A DNA stretch of 64,000 bases from Caproiciproducens faecalis. Its GTDB lineage: Bacteria > Bacillota > Clostridia > Oscillospirales > Acutalibacteraceae. The DNA is taken from positions 855,688 through 919,687 of the forward strand of contig NZ_JAGFNZ010000001.1 in the NCBI RefSeq assembly GCF_019448085.1. The letters are read 5' to 3'. The position numbers and the translations under genes were made by a program. Below the pieces are notes generated by a model. That model worked only from the letters and a program-made list of their open reading frames with translations, was not told the origin of the DNA and did no database searches. Shown in pieces: positions 53,702 through 62,740 of the stretch (the stretch's first letter is position 1; each line of letters opens with the position of its first letter).

Positions 53702-54874
53702 TTATTTTGAAATTGTAACCGTGTCCTTGTAAGTGAATTTTCCGTTTTTCACTTCTTTGATGATAGCGGAATCTTTGTCAGGATCGCCGTCCGCGTTAAA
53801 GGTCAGCTTTCCTGTTGCGCCTTCTACGTCTTTTGTTTTTGCCAGAGCGTCACGGATCGCGGTGGAATCGGAAGAATTTGCTGCTTCAATCGCCTTGATG
53901 ATGACGAGGTAGGCATCGTAACCCAGTGCGCTGACCGCGGCCATGTTCTTGTCAGGGTATTCTTTCTTATAGGCTTCGACAAACTTTTTACCCTCATCCG
54001 TTACCGGAGCGGAATCATCAAAGAAAGTGGAAATGGTAGCGCCTTCCACATCTGCGCCGCCAACGGAGGTGAATTCGTCAATGTCCCATGTGTCGCCGCC
54101 GAGGAACGGAACGGTAATCCCCAGCTGACGGGCCTGTTTCATAACTAGGGCGGATTCCGTAAAGTTGCCGGGAGCGAAGATTACGTCAGGATTGGCGGCT
54201 TTTACGGTAGAAAGCTGTGCGCCGAATTCCTGGTCGTTGGTGTTGTAGTTAACGGTCGTTACAACAGAGTTCGGGTCGCCTGTCAGTTTGACAAAGGCCT
54301 CTTTGAAGTATGTAGCCAGACCGACCGCATAGTCATTGGAAACTTCCTGAATGATCGCAGCCTTTTTCGCGCCGCTCTTGAAGGCGTAGTTTGCCATGAC
54401 GGTTCCCTGGAACGGATCAAGGTAGCAGACACGGAAGTAGTAATCGTTTCCTTTTGTCACCAGCGGGTTTGTGCAGGAAGCGCCAACCGCAGGGACCTTA
54501 TTCTTTTTTACAAGATCGCCGGCCGCCATGGAAAAGCTGGAGCCCCACGAGCCGATAATAGCGGAAACCTTGTCTTTTTCAATCAGACGGGCGACAGCTG
54601 TGGTGGCCTGTGCCTTGTCGGATTTATTATCCGCAACAACGACTTCCACTTTCTTGCCGAGAACTTCGGGATAGAGCTTGTTGGCAATTTTGATTCCTTC
54701 CACTTCGGCTTCACCGCCCGCAGCGTTGGCGCCTGTCAAAGGCTCAAATACACCGATTTTAATGGTGTCGCTGCCGGTTCCCGTGGAACCGGATGCGGTA
54801 TCCACTTTTTTACATCCCGAAAATGCTGATGCTGTCATTACCAGTGCCAGCAACAGTGCTGCAATTTTTTTCAT
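53702..54874 (-). CDS. livK: branched-chain amino-acid ABC transporter substrate-binding lipoprotein
   Basis: 390 residues. Lipoprotein signal MKKIAALLLALVMTASAFSG followed by Cys, then IKIGVFEPLTGANAAGGEAE and a type I periplasmic-binding fold (GSWGSSFSMAAGDLVKKNKV; VSALGYDAYLVIIKAIEAA). Lipid-anchored outside the membrane; binds leucine, isoleucine or valine, or a related amino acid. The start at 54874 has GGAGG 10 bases before it; an earlier TTG at 54892 lies before that site. Confidence 0.92.
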   Translation of the reverse strand: MKKIAALLLALVMTASAFSGCKKVDTASGSTGTGSDTIKIGVFEPLTGANAAGGEAEVEGIKIANKLYPEVLGKKVEVVVADNKSDKAQATTAVARLIEKDKVSAIIGSWGSSFSMAAGDLVKKNKVPAVGASCTNPLVTKGNDYYFRVCYLDPFQGTVMANYAFKSGAKKAAIIQEVSNDYAVGLATYFKEAFVKLTGDPNSVVTTVNYNTNDQEFGAQLSTVKAANPDVIFAPGNFTESALVMKQARQLGITVPFLGGDTWDIDEFTSVGGADVEGATISTFFDDSAPVTDEGKKFVEAYKKEYPDKNMAAVSALGYDAYLVIIKAIEAANSSDSTAIRDALAKTKDVEGATGKLTFNADGDPDKDSAIIKEVKNGKFTYKDTVTISK

Positions 54875-54955
54875 TTCAAGTTGCCTCCTCAATCAGTTTT
54901 ATTGTTTTTTGCGACCCATCCGGGACGCCTGTGAACGTTGTGTAAACTTTTTATG

Positions 54956-54984
54956 ATTATATCATGCTAATAAGTGAAATTCAA
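54956..54984 (-). promoter_or_regulatory. promoter of the liv operon
   Basis: On the minus strand TTGAAT (54984-54979) and TATAAT (54961-54956), 17-base spacer. The leader is about 75 bases; no CodY box could be assigned with confidence. Confidence 0.75.
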
Positions 54985-55367
54985 GCAAAATGAATTTTTC
55001 GTTTTACAATCCGGCATTTTTCGCGAAATAATTTGTATATTCACATTATTAAGGAGGTGCGATGAATATCTAAAATTGTGAAAGTGTAAATTTATATATA
55101 TTAATGTACGCATTATTGTCTTCCAAAGTGTCATTTTATTGTAATATTATAAAAAAAGGATAACCGCCCCCAAAAAACCAATGTGAATTTTTTTTGCACC
55201 GTTCCTGCAAAATTATCATCATGGTTCAAATTTATACATTTTATTACAAAAAAATTAAAAAAAATCCAAATAATACTGGAAAAATCTGTAGAAATAGATT
55301 ATTATTAGAAAGAGTAGAAAAATATGTTTATTATATCATTATAAATAACGTTTTTGGAGGCAGGACG
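54985..55367. other. AT-rich intergenic region with a three-codon ORF
   Basis: Very AT-rich, with several possible promoter boxes for the bactofilin gene. AAGGAGGTG at 55051-55059 is followed by ATG AAT ATC TAA (55062-55073), a minimal frame with a near-perfect ribosome site. Nothing else recognised. Confidence 0.4.
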
Positions 55368-56153
55368 ATGGAAGCAGTTAGAGGCAATGATAACAGCAGG
55401 TTTGTAAATATTTTGAAAAGAATCTGGGACGGCCCGGATTACGACGTTGCGGAAGAAGTTCCGGCAATAAAGTTTGGTGAATCCAAGATGGTGGAATTTG
55501 CCCGCGAGGAAAATGTCGCGGAGTTCAAATTGGAAGTAAAAGATGATGAGCCGGAAGAGCCCAAGTTCAGCGCGCCCAAGCCGATTGAAACAGGCAGACC
55601 CGAATTCCAGCCGCTGAAACCTGATTTCCAACCTCAAAAGCCTTATGAACTTCCTGTCGCCAATGATTACAATTCCTCAAAACAGACGACGGTCATTTCA
55701 AAGGGAACCGTGATAACCGGTGATATTAAATCCGAGGGCAACCTTGAGGTTTACGGAACGGTTACGGGCGGAATCACGACTTCCGGCAACATCAAGATCA
55801 ACGGAAAACAGATCGGTGATATTCAGGGCTCCAGCATTACGCTTTCCGCCTGTACGGTTCGCGGCAATATCACCGCCACCGAGGATATGAACATTGACAG
55901 CGATTCCGTTGTCATCGGAGATGTCAGGACAAAGAACCTGACCATCAACGGCAGACTGCAGGGAAATATTCAGGCGAAGAACAGCATCGTCTGCCAGAGC
56001 AATGCAATCGTGATCGGCGACCTGAAGGCCGGTACCGTTACCGTTAACAACGGCGCGAAGCTGCAGGGCAAGCTGGAAATTTTCAGCGGACAGCTGGGTG
56101 ACATCAGAATTCAGGACGAGGACAGACCTGTGCGTCCTCTTCCCGTTGAATAA
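55368..56153 (+). CDS. bactofilin (polymer-forming cytoskeletal protein)
   Basis: 261 residues. A charged, Pro-rich N-terminal region (KPIETGRPEFQPLKPDFQPQ) precedes a bactofilin right-handed beta helix from about residue 105: VISKGTVITGDIKSEGNLEV and SDSVVIGDVRTKNLTINGRL repeats with the G-D-I/V pattern. Self-assembles into filaments near the membrane, affecting cell shape or wall. ATG 55368 has GGAGG 7 bases upstream; a frame reaching to 55194 does not. Confidence 0.88.
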   Translation: MEAVRGNDNSRFVNILKRIWDGPDYDVAEEVPAIKFGESKMVEFAREENVAEFKLEVKDDEPEEPKFSAPKPIETGRPEFQPLKPDFQPQKPYELPVANDYNSSKQTTVISKGTVITGDIKSEGNLEVYGTVTGGITTSGNIKINGKQIGDIQGSSITLSACTVRGNITATEDMNIDSDSVVIGDVRTKNLTINGRLQGNIQAKNSIVCQSNAIVIGDLKAGTVTVNNGAKLQGKLEIFSGQLGDIRIQDEDRPVRPLPVE

Positions 56154-56167
56154 TTAAAGATAAAAAT

Positions 56168-56205
56168 AAAAACACAGAGACGGAAATTTCCGTCTCTGTG
56201 TTTTT
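56168..56205. terminator. bidirectional terminator
   Basis: A perfect palindrome of 38 bases with core ACAGAGACGGAAA/TTTCCGTCTCTGT and terminal A and T runs, between the bactofilin gene and a convergent amidohydrolase gene. Confidence 0.92.
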
Positions 56206-56243
56206 ATATGCGCACCTTTTTGTATCCGCTAACAGAAAGCTGC

Positions 56244-57035
56244 TTACTGAATTTTCAATAACTCCGCTGCATTTTTCCAGTAGATCTTTTCCTTTTGAGC
56301 GCCGGTCAGTTTGCTGCGTTCAATGTAGTCAACCTGATCGCAGGCCCGGCTCCAGGGGCAATCGCTGCCAAAAAGAACGCGTTCCGCGCCGTGGCGGTTT
56401 ACCAGCTGCTCAAATTGCTGAGGCGGACATAAAAGTGCTGACATGGCCGTATCAAAATAAATATTTTTCCCCAGCAGGTGTTCTTCCACTTCACGGAACA
56501 TTTTCATACCGCCCATGTGTGCGGCAATGACGGTCATGTGGGGAAACAGCTTCAATACCTGCGCAACCGCGGCGGGGGAGGCGTGTACCAAATCCGGGGA
56601 AAGAGGATCGCGGCCCGTGTGAAAAATTACCGGCAGCCCGGTTTCGGAAATCGCCTGATAAATTGGAAAGACTTTCGGATCGTCTATAAAGAAATCCTGA
56701 TAATCCGGATGAAGCTTTACACCGGACAATCCCAGCGATTTGATCCGGTAAACCTCTTCCGCGGCGTCGGGCGCGTCCGGGTGAACGGAACCGAAGGAAT
56801 AAATGCTTTTATTTTGTACGGAAGCCGCCCAGTCGTTGATGACCCTCTGCTGGGTAGGTTTGGTGGCTATGTTGAGCGCCGCCCAGGCGTCTACTCCCCA
56901 GCTGCGGAGCTTTTCTTCCGTTCCGGCAACCGTACCATCCGTGCAGCAATCTGATGGACAGACGGCGGATAGGCTCTTTAGGGCTCTTTTAGCAATATGG
57001 TCGGAAAACATATGGACATGAATGTCAATCAGCAT
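56244..57035 (-). CDS. amidohydrolase family 2 (TIM-barrel) protein
   Basis: 263 residues. Metal-binding DIHVHMF at the N-terminus (residues 4-10), LSGVKLHPDYQDF, VIFHTGRD, MTVIAAHMGGMK and the late VLFGSDCPWS motif give the full amidohydrolase_2 set. Hydrolase or decarboxylase; substrate unknown. Start at 57035 behind GGAGG; the longer frame to 57053 includes the ribosome site. Confidence 0.88.
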   Translation of the reverse strand: MLIDIHVHMFSDHIAKRALKSLSAVCPSDCCTDGTVAGTEEKLRSWGVDAWAALNIATKPTQQRVINDWAASVQNKSIYSFGSVHPDAPDAAEEVYRIKSLGLSGVKLHPDYQDFFIDDPKVFPIYQAISETGLPVIFHTGRDPLSPDLVHASPAAVAQVLKLFPHMTVIAAHMGGMKMFREVEEHLLGKNIYFDTAMSALLCPPQQFEQLVNRHGAERVLFGSDCPWSRACDQVDYIERSKLTGAQKEKIYWKNAAELLKIQ

Positions 57036-57106
57036 AACAGTCCTCCAAAACAAAAGAGCGGGCGCTTTTGCGTCCGCTCTGAAAATTCTATTATCAGCCA
57101 GCGGGA

Positions 57107-57361
57107 TCAGTCGCTGCTGAAGGGGAGCAGTGCAAGATGACGAGCGCGTTTAATGGCGATGGTCAGCTCGCGCTGGTGATGTGCGCAGGTGCCGGTTACT
57201 CTGCGGGGCAGAATTTTGGCTCTCTCAGAAATAAAGCGGCGAAGCTTTGCTACATCCTTATAATCAATGCTTTCAACTCTGTCAACACAGAAGCCGCAGA
57301 CCTTTTTACGGCTCTTGCGTCCGCCCGGGCGGCGGTCCTGTCTGTCGTTTCTATCGGCCAT
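57107..57361 (-). CDS. rpsR: 30S ribosomal protein S18 (Cys-containing form)
   Basis: 84 residues, normal length. [20 protein letters not shown] and [20 protein letters not shown] are S18 motifs. KVCGFC and the later TGTC-HHQ show it is the zinc-binding C+ form; bacteria with this form may carry a zinc-free paralogue elsewhere. The start at 57361 follows AGGAGG; a longer frame to 57388 contains the site. Third gene of rpsF-ssb-rpsR. Confidence 0.95.
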   Translation of the reverse strand: MADRNDRQDRRPGGRKSRKKVCGFCVDRVESIDYKDVAKLRRFISERAKILPRRVTGTCAHHQRELTIAIKRARHLALLPFSSD

Positions 57362-57405
57362 GGCAAATATGCCTCCTTTTCTCATCATTATTGGAGAGGG
57401 AATGT

Positions 57406-57861
57406 TTAGAACGGCAGATCGTCGTCTAAAGGCATCTCCTCAAAATCGCCGGTATCACCGCTGGTGTAAGCGGGAACAGGCTGCTCATTGGTAGTTTCTG
57501 TCTTTGAATGATAATTGTTGCCCTGCGCTCCCACGCTGTCGCGTTTTGACTCTGCAAAATGCACATTGTCAGCAACGACTTCAAACGCTTTGCGCTTGTT
57601 TCCGTCCTTGTCGGTATAGGTACGGGTCTGAATAGAGCCCTGTACTGCAACCAATTGGCCTTTGTGAAAATATCTGCACACAAAATCCGCCGTACTGCGC
57701 CACGCAACAACATCTATAAAATCGGCCTGACGATCCGCGCCCGATTTCACATAGGAACGGTCAACGGCAATTGTAAAGCTTGTTACGGAAACATCGTTCG
57801 GCGTATGCCTAAGTTCAGGGTCGGCAACAAGTCTGCCCATTAAAACAGCGACATTGAGCAT
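57406..57861 (-). CDS. ssb: single-stranded DNA-binding protein
   Basis: 151 residues. OB fold [27 protein letters not shown] and [16 protein letters not shown], with a disordered linker and the acidic tip MPLDDDLPF that recruits repair and replication partners. Between rpsF and rpsR, the usual order. Confidence 0.95.
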   Translation of the reverse strand: MLNVAVLMGRLVADPELRHTPNDVSVTSFTIAVDRSYVKSGADRQADFIDVVAWRSTADFVCRYFHKGQLVAVQGSIQTRTYTDKDGNKRKAFEVVADNVHFAESKRDSVGAQGNNYHSKTETTNEQPVPAYTSGDTGDFEEMPLDDDLPF

Positions 57862-57879
57862 TCAAATCACTCTTCCTTC

Positions 57880-58176
57880 TTAGCTTTCTTTCTTTATGAT
57901 GAGAGAACGAAGGACACCGTCGGTAATCTTGTAGATTCTGTCGAGCTCAGCCGTAAATTCGGGAGCACTTGTGAAGTTCACTAAGGTGTAGTAGCCTTCT
58001 TCCTGCTTTTTGATCGGGTAAGCAAGTCTGCGCTTGCCCCACTCATCAATGCTGTCGATGGTACCGTTTGCCTCGATCAAATCCTTGAACTTCTGAACCA
58101 GAGCGGCAATTGCGTCCTCACCGAGTTTTGTGGAGAGGATAAATACGGTTTCATAGGAATTCTTTACATCTGACAT
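57880..58176 (-). CDS. rpsF: 30S ribosomal protein S6
   Basis: 98 residues: NSYETVFILSTKLGEDAIAA, the WGKRRLAYPIKKQEEGYYTL motif and the RITD-type end (IYKITDGVLRSLIIK). The start at 58176 follows AAGGAGGTG; a longer frame to 58224 reads through the leader. First gene of rpsF-ssb-rpsR; S6 binds S18 in the 30S platform. Confidence 0.95.
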   Translation of the reverse strand: MSDVKNSYETVFILSTKLGEDAIAALVQKFKDLIEANGTIDSIDEWGKRRLAYPIKKQEEGYYTLVNFTSAPEFTAELDRIYKITDGVLRSLIIKKES

Positions 58177-58253
58177 TATTTGCACCTCCTTTTGGACTTT
58201 GGCCCCGAAATGAATCCGGAGCAAGGATAGTAAGCCGAAAATTGCGGCTTAAC
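58177..58253 (-). promoter_or_regulatory. rpsF 5' leader, possible S6:S18 autoregulatory element
   Basis: The leader between the promoter and rpsF forms two stems: AAGCCG-CAATTTT-CGGCTT and CTCCG-GATTCATTT-CGGGG. Bulged CCG-containing stems that bind the S6:S18 complex are known in many bacteria, but I cannot match this one to the consensus with certainty. Confidence 0.4.
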
Positions 58254-58259
58254 AGAGTA

Positions 58260-58288
58260 ATTATAGCAGTACGGTATGATGAAGTCAA
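58260..58288 (-). promoter_or_regulatory. promoter of rpsF-ssb-rpsR
   Basis: On the minus strand TTGACT (58288-58283) and TATAAT (58265-58260), 17-base spacer, just downstream of galU. Confidence 0.85.
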
Positions 58289-58296
58289 GACAAAAT

Positions 58297-59172
58297 TTAT
58301 AGTGTCTGACACAGCTCCTTCAGGTAAGCCCTGAACTCCGGCCCGATATCCGGATGTTTCAGCGCCACTTCTACCTGCGCCTGCATAATGCCCAGCTTGT
58401 TGCCCATGTCGTAGCGCTTTCCGGTAAAGTCAACCGCAACCATACCCACGGAGCGCGCCAGCGTGCACATGGCGTCGGTCAGCTGAATCTCTCCGCCCGC
58501 ACCCGGCTGGGTCTGATCCAGAATATCGAAGATATCGGGAGTCAGGACACATCTGCCAAGAATAGAGTACAGGGACATGATTTTGTCCGGAGAAGGCTTT
58601 TCGATCATGTCCGTGCAGCTGAAGTAATTGTCATGAATCGGTTCAACCTTCAGGGAACTGTATTTGGTAATCGCTTCGGCTGTTACCTGCTTTACCCCCA
58701 GAACACCTTTGCCGAACTCGTTGTAAGCGCGGATCAGCTGGCCGCAGGCGGGGTCCTCGCCAATGATGACGTCGTCGCCGTACAGGACCGCGAACGGCTC
58801 GTTGCCGACAAAGGAACGGGCACAGTTCACCGCGTGGCCGAGGCCCCGGGTTTCCTTCTGACGAACAAAGTAAATATTGGCTTTATGAGAAATGCTGATA
58901 ATTTCCTCTAAAATCTTTTCTTTTTCCGGGCCGCCGCTGGTCAGCTTTGCCTCCAGCTCCGGTACGCGGTCGAAATGGTCTTCAATCAGCCCCTTGCCGC
59001 GGTTGGTGATAATCAGGATGTCTGTAATGCCCGAACGGACGGCTTCCTCCACAATGTACTGGATAGCCGGCTTGTCCACAATCGGCAGCATTTCCTTCGG
59101 CATGGATTTGGTGGCCGGCAATACGCGGGTTCCCAGACCAGCAGCCGGAATAACAGCTTTTGTTACTTTCAT
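58297..59172 (-). CDS. galU: UTP-glucose-1-phosphate uridylyltransferase
   Basis: 291 residues. Nucleotide-binding AVIPAAGLGTRVLPATKSMP, KEMLPIVDKPAIQYIVEEAV and FAVLYGDDVIIGEDPA are the GalU signature. Makes UDP-glucose for wall polymers and glycans. No overlap with the gene before it. Confidence 0.95.
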   Translation of the reverse strand: MKVTKAVIPAAGLGTRVLPATKSMPKEMLPIVDKPAIQYIVEEAVRSGITDILIITNRGKGLIEDHFDRVPELEAKLTSGGPEKEKILEEIISISHKANIYFVRQKETRGLGHAVNCARSFVGNEPFAVLYGDDVIIGEDPACGQLIRAYNEFGKGVLGVKQVTAEAITKYSSLKVEPIHDNYFSCTDMIEKPSPDKIMSLYSILGRCVLTPDIFDILDQTQPGAGGEIQLTDAMCTLARSVGMVAVDFTGKRYDMGNKLGIMQAQVEVALKHPDIGPEFRAYLKELCQTL

Positions 59173-59190
59173 TTTTACACTCCTAAATCG

Positions 59191-60252
59191 CTATATTATT
59201 TGAGGCAGATAGAACACGATCATATAACAGATCAAAAGGCCGATTGCCAGGGAGGTGTTCACGCCGCCCTGCTCCTGCAGCTGAATTGCGGCAAGGGTAG
59301 CTTCGGGCGTTTGCTGATGAATCTGCTCAATTTTGCTGACACAGTGCTTTAAGTACCATTTGTTCCCGTTAAACCCAACAACCAGCATAATGATAATCTG
59401 GACAATCGCAATAATGGTCGGTACGCAGAACAGAAGAATCTGTTGTACCGGCTGCTGCGCAAGCAGCTCGGACACCTGCAGCAGCTGAGAGTAGGTGGGG
59501 GAAACCGTGTCTATGGAGATTCCCTGCTGCTGCATCAGGGTTTCCAGCAGCGGCATGGAAAAGTTAAGAGACACATATGTGGAAATCAAGTACAGGACGG
59601 TCATAATCGCGGTGATGACCGAACCGATTTTATATTGTTTGCGGTACAGCATCCAGCCGCCTGAAAACAAAAACGCGCTGAAATTGAACCGGTTTCTGCG
59701 GAATCGATGAAGATTCATGAAAACCGGCAGATAATACTGGGTATTGCTCTGCACCAGCTTGGCGACATCCCCGGCCGGAACGTTTCCAATCGGCTCGCTG
59801 GGGTTTACGCCGCCCATCGGATCAAAAATAAACGGGACCGGCTGACCCTGCTGGAAAGGAGCACCCATCGGAGGAAAGCCGTTTGGCGGGAACCCGTTTT
59901 GAGGGATTCCACCATTTGGCGGAAATCCGGCAACATCCTGCTGGTTCATCGTCAGAGACTGGCCGCAGTGATCGCAGAACATTGCGTTCTGTGAGTTCAT
60001 ACTGCCGCAGCGCGGGCAGCGCTTGGTTCTGCTGTCAGCCGGGTTCTGCGCTGGCTCCGCGGGCTTTGGTTCGTTTTGCGGGGGAGTCCACGCGGCGCTC
60101 GTGCCGTGTTTGTCCGAAAAAACGCATTTGCCGGCCTGTGCGTAGCACTCGCGGTGGTAAGGCGCGCCGCACTCCGGACAGACAACGATATCGTCGTCAC
60201 GGGCAAAAGGCTTTCCGCAGACAGGGCAGTTTAAACCTGTATAGTCAATCAT
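59191..60252 (-). CDS. zinc-ribbon/RING-like membrane protein (DUF2628-like)
   Basis: 353 residues. N-terminal CPVCGKPF...CPECGAPYHRECY domain (residues 9-40), a second zinc ribbon CPRCGSMNSQNAMFCDHCGQ near 78-97, a Pro/Gly/Asn-rich repeat linker (PPNG units, 110-130), and then about four membrane spans with the FNFSAFLFSGGWMLYRKQYK motif of DUF2628 proteins. A metal-binding module on a membrane anchor; function unknown. It starts divergent from prfB. Confidence 0.8.
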   Translation of the reverse strand: MIDYTGLNCPVCGKPFARDDDIVVCPECGAPYHRECYAQAGKCVFSDKHGTSAAWTPPQNEPKPAEPAQNPADSRTKRCPRCGSMNSQNAMFCDHCGQSLTMNQQDVAGFPPNGGIPQNGFPPNGFPPMGAPFQQGQPVPFIFDPMGGVNPSEPIGNVPAGDVAKLVQSNTQYYLPVFMNLHRFRRNRFNFSAFLFSGGWMLYRKQYKIGSVITAIMTVLYLISTYVSLNFSMPLLETLMQQQGISIDTVSPTYSQLLQVSELLAQQPVQQILLFCVPTIIAIVQIIIMLVVGFNGNKWYLKHCVSKIEQIHQQTPEATLAAIQLQEQGGVNTSLAIGLLICYMIVFYLPQII

Positions 60253-60586
60253 AGTTTATCCTCCCAAAATAGATATCACTCGTGTTATATTAACCTATTG
60301 TATATAATTTCAAAAGAAACTTCAATAATATATTCAATAAGTTTTCACCTAATTCACAATTGTCCGCCGGGAAAAGACGCCGCGGGAGCGCACTTCGGGC
60401 CTTTGTCCCTGAAATTCGTCTTTACATTATTCACGATATAATCTATAATTAATTACGACCGTTCCCTTTTAATGGCTGAACTCAGACAGGTCTCTTTCCG
60501 GCTGACAGCGGGAGAGAAACACGGAGTGTCCCGTCATAAAAATTGGAATTGCCGTAATTAAAGATCATAATTTAAAGGATGATAGT
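60253..60586. other. intergenic region upstream of prfB
   Basis: About 330 bases between divergent genes. AT-rich with TATAAT near 60434-60444 but no good -35 box. A GC-rich patch (60360-60410) and a GGGAGAGAAACACGG segment carry no clear structure. No gene seen. Confidence 0.4.
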
Positions 60587-61714
60587 ATGCTGCAGTTTGA
60601 AGAAATGAAGCTTGCTTTGCAGGAGCTTGAACCGGACTTACACGATCTGGCGGAGGCGCTTGGGCTTGAAAGCATGCGCGAAGAGATTGCAAAGCTTGAC
60701 GAAAAAGCCGCTCAGCCCGGTTTCTGGGATGATATGGACACTTCGCAAAAGGTTTTGCAGCGTTCCAGTATGCTGAAAAATAAGGCTGCTGCATATGAAC
60801 GGCTGAAAAATTCCTATGGCGATACGCTTGCATTAATAGAGCTTGCCGACGAGGCGGGCGATCTTTCCCTTCTTCCGGAAGCGCAGGAGGAACTGAAGAA
60901 ATTTCAGGATGAACTGGAGGCGCAGCGCCTTTCCACGCTGCTGACCGGCGAGTACGACGGCAAGAACGCGATTCTGACGTTCCACGCGGGCGCCGGCGGA
61001 ACAGAAGCGCAGGACTGGGCGGAAATGCTCTACCGTATGTACTGCCGCTGGGGTGAGCGCCACGGCTATAAGGTGGAGACACTGGATTATCTGGATGGGG
61101 AAGAAGCGGGGCTGAAAAGCGCCAGCATTCTGATTGAGGGCATCAACGCCTACGGCTTCCTCAAGAGTGAGGCCGGCGTTCACCGTTTGGTTCGGGTTTC
61201 TCCGTTTGACGCCTCCGGCAGACGGCACACGTCGTTTGCTTCCCTGGAAGTCATGCCGGAAATTGACGACGACGTGGAAGTTCAGATCAACCCCGAAGAT
61301 ATTAAGATGGACGTCTACCGCGCGAGCGGCGCGGGCGGCCAGAAGGTCAACAAGACCTCCTCGGCGGTGCGTCTGACCCATATCCCCACCGGGATTGTGG
61401 TATCGTGTCAGGTGGAGCGCAGCCAGTACCAGAACCGGGACGTGGCAATGAGAATGCTGAAGTCCAAGCTGGTCGAAATCAAAGAGCGCGAAAATCTGGA
61501 ACGCATCGAGGACATCAAGGGCGTTCAGAAGGAAATCGCATGGGGTTCGCAGATCCGTTCCTATGTCTTTATGCCTTATACTCTGGCAAAAGACCACCGC
61601 ACCGGCTTTGAGTCGGGCAATATCAACGCAGTCATGGACGGCGATATCGACGGATTTATCAACGCGTACCTCAAAGCGCAAAGTCTTAATACACTCGGTG
61701 AAAATATCGAATAA
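60587..61714 (+). CDS. prfB: peptide chain release factor 2
   Basis: 375 residues, full length. The stop-codon-reading SPF tripeptide is in RVSPFDASGRR, and the GGQ loop in ASGAGGQKVNKTSS triggers peptide release at UGA and UAA. One uninterrupted frame from ATG 60587: the UGA-dependent +1 frameshift that controls prfB in most bacteria is absent. AAAGGATG precedes the ATG. Confidence 0.95.
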   Translation: MLQFEEMKLALQELEPDLHDLAEALGLESMREEIAKLDEKAAQPGFWDDMDTSQKVLQRSSMLKNKAAAYERLKNSYGDTLALIELADEAGDLSLLPEAQEELKKFQDELEAQRLSTLLTGEYDGKNAILTFHAGAGGTEAQDWAEMLYRMYCRWGERHGYKVETLDYLDGEEAGLKSASILIEGINAYGFLKSEAGVHRLVRVSPFDASGRRHTSFASLEVMPEIDDDVEVQINPEDIKMDVYRASGAGGQKVNKTSSAVRLTHIPTGIVVSCQVERSQYQNRDVAMRMLKSKLVEIKERENLERIEDIKGVQKEIAWGSQIRSYVFMPYTLAKDHRTGFESGNINAVMDGDIDGFINAYLKAQSLNTLGENIE

Positions 61715-61719
61715 AAGAA

Positions 61720-61747
61720 GGGGCTGCATCACGCAGCCCCTGTTTTG
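61720..61747. terminator. terminator of prfB
   Basis: GGGGCTGC-ATCAC-GCAGCCCC followed by TGTTTTG, directly after the stop; also lies at the end of the convergent primosome gene. Confidence 0.8.
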
Positions 61748-62740
61748 TTATGACTGATTTCTCAGCAGCTTTTGCAGCCGGTTGTCCCGGCCGCAGAACA
61801 GGACCCGGACATATTCTCCCATGATACGGGAAGCGAAACGATCTGTGTACCGTTCCTGCAGCTCCTGGGTGGAAAGGTTTGTGCTGATAATGGTCGGTTT
61901 CTGCGTCATCAGCCGTGTGTTGACGATGTTGTAGATTTCGGCACAGGAAAACGCGGTACGGAATTCCGTGCCCAGATCATCCAGAATCAACAGGTCACAG
62001 TCCAGAATGATGCGGTCGGTGTTCCCCTCCTCACGACCGAAATGCTCCCGCTCCAGTTTAGTAATCATGTTGTTGACGGAGCAGTAAACCACGCCGAAGC
62101 CTTTTTGAATGGCCGTGTTGGCAATGGCGAGCGAAAGGTGGGTTTTTCCCAGCCCTGTCGCGCCCTGCATGATCAGGCTGGGGGAGGAAAGGGAAAAGCT
62201 GTCCGCGTACCTGCGGCAGTTTGCGTACACGCCTTCCATGATGCTGCGCGGCGATCTGGCGTCCCCATCGGTTTTATTGGAATAATATTCCAGGGAAAAG
62301 CTGTCGAAGGTGGAAAGCTTCAGCGGTGTCAGCGCGTTCAGGGAATCATAGGCCTGTGCGCGGAGAAGTTTTTTCATGCAGTCGCACATTTTGCCGTCAA
62401 TGTACCCGGTATCGCCGCAGAGTTTGCAGGAATATTCCGGTTCCAGATAATGCTCCTCGTAGCCGAAAGAATTCAGCTGTTCCTTTAACCGGTTCTGAAG
62501 AGCCAGGTTTTCCGCTTTTAACCGGGTAAGCTGTTCCCGTGCGCTGCCGCCGCTCAAAACCGCCCTTGCGGCGATAATTGCCGTACGCGACAGGACGGAC
62601 TCGATTTCAGCGGCCTGCGGGCAGACGCCGTAAAATGCGGACTTCCGCTGCGCGGCCAGATCCTCCGCCTTTTTGCGGCGCTCCGCCAGAATCTGTTCCG
62701 CGCTTTCGTAAATCTCCCTGCTGTAGCCCAATGCAATCAC
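61748..62740 (-). CDS. DnaC/DnaI-like helicase-loader ATPase
   Basis: 330 residues. N-terminal helical region, a zinc finger CKLCGDTGYIDGKMCDCMKK (about 106-125), and an AAA+ domain with Walker A MQGATGLGKTHLSLAIA, Walker B LLILDDLGTEF and sensor motifs (PTIISTNLSTQELQERYTDR). Loads the replicative helicase. It overlaps the DnaD gene by 4 bases, so the two form a primosome pair. Confidence 0.88.
   Translation of the reverse strand: MIALGYSREIYESAEQILAERRKKAEDLAAQRKSAFYGVCPQAAEIESVLSRTAIIAARAVLSGGSAREQLTRLKAENLALQNRLKEQLNSFGYEEHYLEPEYSCKLCGDTGYIDGKMCDCMKKLLRAQAYDSLNALTPLKLSTFDSFSLEYYSNKTDGDARSPRSIMEGVYANCRRYADSFSLSSPSLIMQGATGLGKTHLSLAIANTAIQKGFGVVYCSVNNMITKLEREHFGREEGNTDRIILDCDLLILDDLGTEFRTAFSCAEIYNIVNTRLMTQKPTIISTNLSTQELQERYTDRFASRIMGEYVRVLFCGRDNRLQKLLRNQS

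Noticed and set aside
60833..61732. 299-codon minus-strand frame opposite prfB
   Set aside because: Shadow of the prfB coding sequence; no motif and no ribosome site.
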